From Fodinibius salinus (GTDB lineage Bacteria; Bacteroidota; Rhodothermia; Balneolales; Balneolaceae): 64,000 nt of DNA. How positions within the stretch are numbered: position 1 is the first letter of the stretch; each line of letters begins with the position of its first letter. The DNA is taken from the NCBI RefSeq assembly GCF_008124865.1, contig NZ_VNHY01000001.1, positions 744,001 through 808,000 on the forward strand. The letters are read 5' to 3'. The translations under genes were made by a program, and so were the position numbers. The notes under the pieces are model-generated. The model saw only the letters and a program-made list of their open reading frames with translations, searched no databases and was not told the origin of the DNA. Shown here piece by piece: positions 62,271 to 64,000 of this stretch.

Positions 62271-63767
62271 CTACGGACTAAGTCGTCCCATCATACGGGG
62301 AAATGGAATAGTCTCTCTAACATGATCCAGACCACAAAGCCAGGCCACCGTTCGTTCCAGCCCCAATCCAAAACCCGAATGGGGCACAGATCCATACTGG
62401 CGCAAGTCTAAATACCACTGGAAAATATCTTCCGGCAAATTATGCTCTTCTACCCGTTTTTGGATCGTTTCCAAGTCATCTTCGCGCTCACTACCGCCGA
62501 TAATTTCACCGTAGCCTTCAGGAGCCAGCATATCACATGCCATTGCTAGCTTTTCATCCTCAGGATCACGCTTCATATAAAAAGCCTTAATGTCAGCCGG
62601 AAAACGATGTACTAAAATGGGCGTATCGTATTTCATTGTCAGCAGCGTTTCGTCACTCCCACCAAAATCTTCGCCCCACTCAAAGTTGAGGGCCGATTCG
62701 CGCCAGTCGGGGATATTGCGCAAATCTTCTTCAATCTGATCGAGCCTATTACCGATTTCTTTCACTCGCTGATCGATCTGTGCTTTGCGCCACTTCTTGG
62801 CCTGCCCTTTTTCTTTTTTAATCTCTTCGCGCTCTTCTTTAAGCTCTTCGATTTCCTGTTTGCGATCTTCCACCATCTGGTCCAACATAGCGGCCATATC
62901 ATCGCTCTTAAGCTGTTCTACAGCTTCGGTATATGATATGCGGGGAAACTCTCCTTCTACCGTTTTACGTAGCTTTTCAGTATCACGTTCAAGAGCATTA
63001 AGCTCTTTGGGACATCGATCAAGCACGCGCTTAACAATAAATGTGACAAAATCTTCGGCCAGATCCATATTGTCAACCAAATCATAAAAAGCCATTTCCG
63101 GCTCAATCATCCAAAACTCGGTAAGGTGGCGTCGTGTTTTGCTCTTTTCAGCCCGAAAAGTTGGTCCGAATGTATAAATCAATCCATGTGCCATGGCCAT
63201 CGCTTCACCATACAGCTGACCGGACTGCGTAAGATAAGCCTGGTCATCAAAGTATTCGGTCTCAAAAAGATTAGTTGTACCCTCAGCGGCATTGCCGGTA
63301 AAGATGGGGGCATCCATTTGTATAAAACCACGTTCTTGGAAAAAAGTATGGATAGCATAGATTATCTCGTTACGCACACGCATCGCCGCCCACTGACGCT
63401 TGCTGCGTAACCACAGGTGTCGGTTTTCCATCAGAAAATCAACACCGTGCTCTTTGGGCGTAATGGGATAATCCTCAGCAACCTGGTAAATTTCCAAATC
63501 GGTAACCTGCAGCTCATGTCCGCCGATACTGCGCTCATCTTCAACGACCGTTCCAGTAATTTTAAGCGAACTTTCCTGCCGGAGTGCTTCTGTCTGCTCC
63601 CAAGCTTCATCACTGACAGCATCTTGCGCCACTACGCATTGACAAATGCCGGAACCGTCACGCATTTCAACAAAATAAAGACTTCCACTGCTGCGATAAT
63701 TATATACCCAGCCTTTTAACGTTACTTCTTCATCAACGTGGTCAGATAAATTGCTGATGTAAACCAT
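62271..63767 (-). CDS. asnS: Asparagine--tRNA ligase
   Basis: 498 residues. N-terminal OB-fold anticodon-binding domain ([20 protein letters not shown], about 14-110) and class II catalytic domain: motif 1 near [22 protein letters not shown], motif 2 [20 protein letters not shown] and motif 3 [20 protein letters not shown]. Between motifs 2 and 3 sits a highly charged coiled-coil insertion (about residues 300-348, [20 protein letters not shown]) that makes it longer than the usual 465. It charges tRNA-Asn directly. Confidence 0.95.
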   Translation of the reverse strand: MVYISNLSDHVDEEVTLKGWVYNYRSSGSLYFVEMRDGSGICQCVVAQDAVSDEAWEQTEALRQESSLKITGTVVEDERSIGGHELQVTDLEIYQVAEDYPITPKEHGVDFLMENRHLWLRSKRQWAAMRVRNEIIYAIHTFFQERGFIQMDAPIFTGNAAEGTTNLFETEYFDDQAYLTQSGQLYGEAMAMAHGLIYTFGPTFRAEKSKTRRHLTEFWMIEPEMAFYDLVDNMDLAEDFVTFIVKRVLDRCPKELNALERDTEKLRKTVEGEFPRISYTEAVEQLKSDDMAAMLDQMVEDRKQEIEELKEEREEIKKEKGQAKKWRKAQIDQRVKEIGNRLDQIEEDLRNIPDWRESALNFEWGEDFGGSDETLLTMKYDTPILVHRFPADIKAFYMKRDPEDEKLAMACDMLAPEGYGEIIGGSEREDDLETIQKRVEEHNLPEDIFQWYLDLRQYGSVPHSGFGLGLERTVAWLCGLDHVRETIPFPRMMGRLSP

Positions 63768-63855
63768 GCTTCTACAAATAATTTTGGTGAATATTTTGAA
63801 TACGTAAAGAGCTCGAATCTAACCATTTCTGACCAGACTCGAAATGAATCAACAG

Positions 63856-64000
63856 TTATTCTTCGGGCAATAAAACTGCCTCGGAAAATACGTCACTGTC
63901 AAAGAAATTCTGTGCAAATAATTGTATTTCTTCCGATGTCACACTATCAATTTTTTGAATGAGTTCATCCAGTGTAACAAACCGGTCATAATAAATTTCA
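63856..64000 (-). CDS. C-terminal end of an M16 (insulinase-like) peptidase, partial
   Basis: The stop TAA is at 63856-63858 on the minus strand and the frame is open to the window edge, giving about 47 residues: YYDRFVTLDELIQKIDSVTS, then EEIQLFAQNFFDSDVFSEAV and LLPEE. This ending is usual for M16 zinc peptidases of the PqqL/processing-peptidase type. The catalytic HxxEH lies outside the window, so activity cannot be checked. asnS lies about 90 bp downstream of it. Confidence 0.7.
   Translation of the reverse strand, partial: EIYYDRFVTLDELIQKIDSVTSEEIQLFAQNFFDSDVFSEAVLLPEE

Overview
The window looks like a chromosomal segment of a Gram-negative bacterium of the Bacteroidota/Balneolota-Rhodothermota lineage (relatives of Balneola, Gracilimonas, Fodinibius). 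This is an inference from gene content (fused IcmF mutase, TonB transducer, lipoprotein and LolD export, MprF, UPF0182 protein, PlsC, pheS-pheT-ZapA order), from mostly weak Shine-Dalgarno sequences, and from promoter-like TAnnTTTG elements. No rRNA gene is present to fix the taxon.

Layout: 0-13.5 kb is ordinary core DNA: a partial Na+/solute symporter, a pseudouridine synthase, a methyltransferase, an anti-sigma-like protein, RmuC, a zinc ribbon protein, a Ca2+/cation antiporter, a FrnE-type DsbA protein, a lytic transglycosylase, a coiled-coil matrixin-like protease, a cupin, a DUF457-type membrane protein and a CvfB-type S1 protein. A gene-poor stretch (13.5-14.6 kb) holds one 48-codon membrane ORF with a strong ribosome binding site. 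From 14.6 to 29.8 kb come a UPF0182 protein, a multi-PAS histidine kinase, then the translation cluster thrS-infC-rpmI-rplT-pheS-pheT, followed by zapA, a YmdB-like phosphoesterase, lolD and a TPR protein. 30.0-37.8 kb (minus strand) carries icmF, mprF and an Ig-like lipoprotein. 38.0-42.0 kb carries NAD salvage genes (pncB, pncA), an FAD oxidoreductase and a K+ channel.

The unusual part is 42.4-52.95 kb: an AT-rich run of small same-strand genes separated by long (about 115-180 bp) attC-like recombination sites. Each ends in a GTTRRRY core and starts with its RYYYAAC partner. The first bases of several cassettes are the exact reverse complement of the R'' core at their own end, and the variants co-vary (TTAGGT/ACCTAA, TTATAC/GTATAA, TTAGGG/CCCTAA, TTATAGGG/CCCTATAA). 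This is the signature of an integron gene-cassette array. No integron integrase lies in the window, so locally it is a cluster of attC sites lacking integrase (CALIN). The cassettes encode exported or membrane proteins of unknown function and several nuclease-fold proteins (Mrr-like, a possible PD-(D/E)XK, NERD plus zinc finger, GIY-YIG). Two share one N-terminal zinc module. The Mrr-like cassette gene needs a -1 shift at an A AAA AAC heptamer to be read in full.

The array ends just before a tRNA-Ser(GGA) gene. After it, 53.2-64 kb returns to core genes, mostly on the minus strand: tonB, plsC, murQ, accC, an esterase-like protein, a squalene/phytoene synthase, purC (plus strand), a small anti-sigma-like protein with its ECF sigma factor, holA, asnS and the C-terminus of an M16 peptidase.
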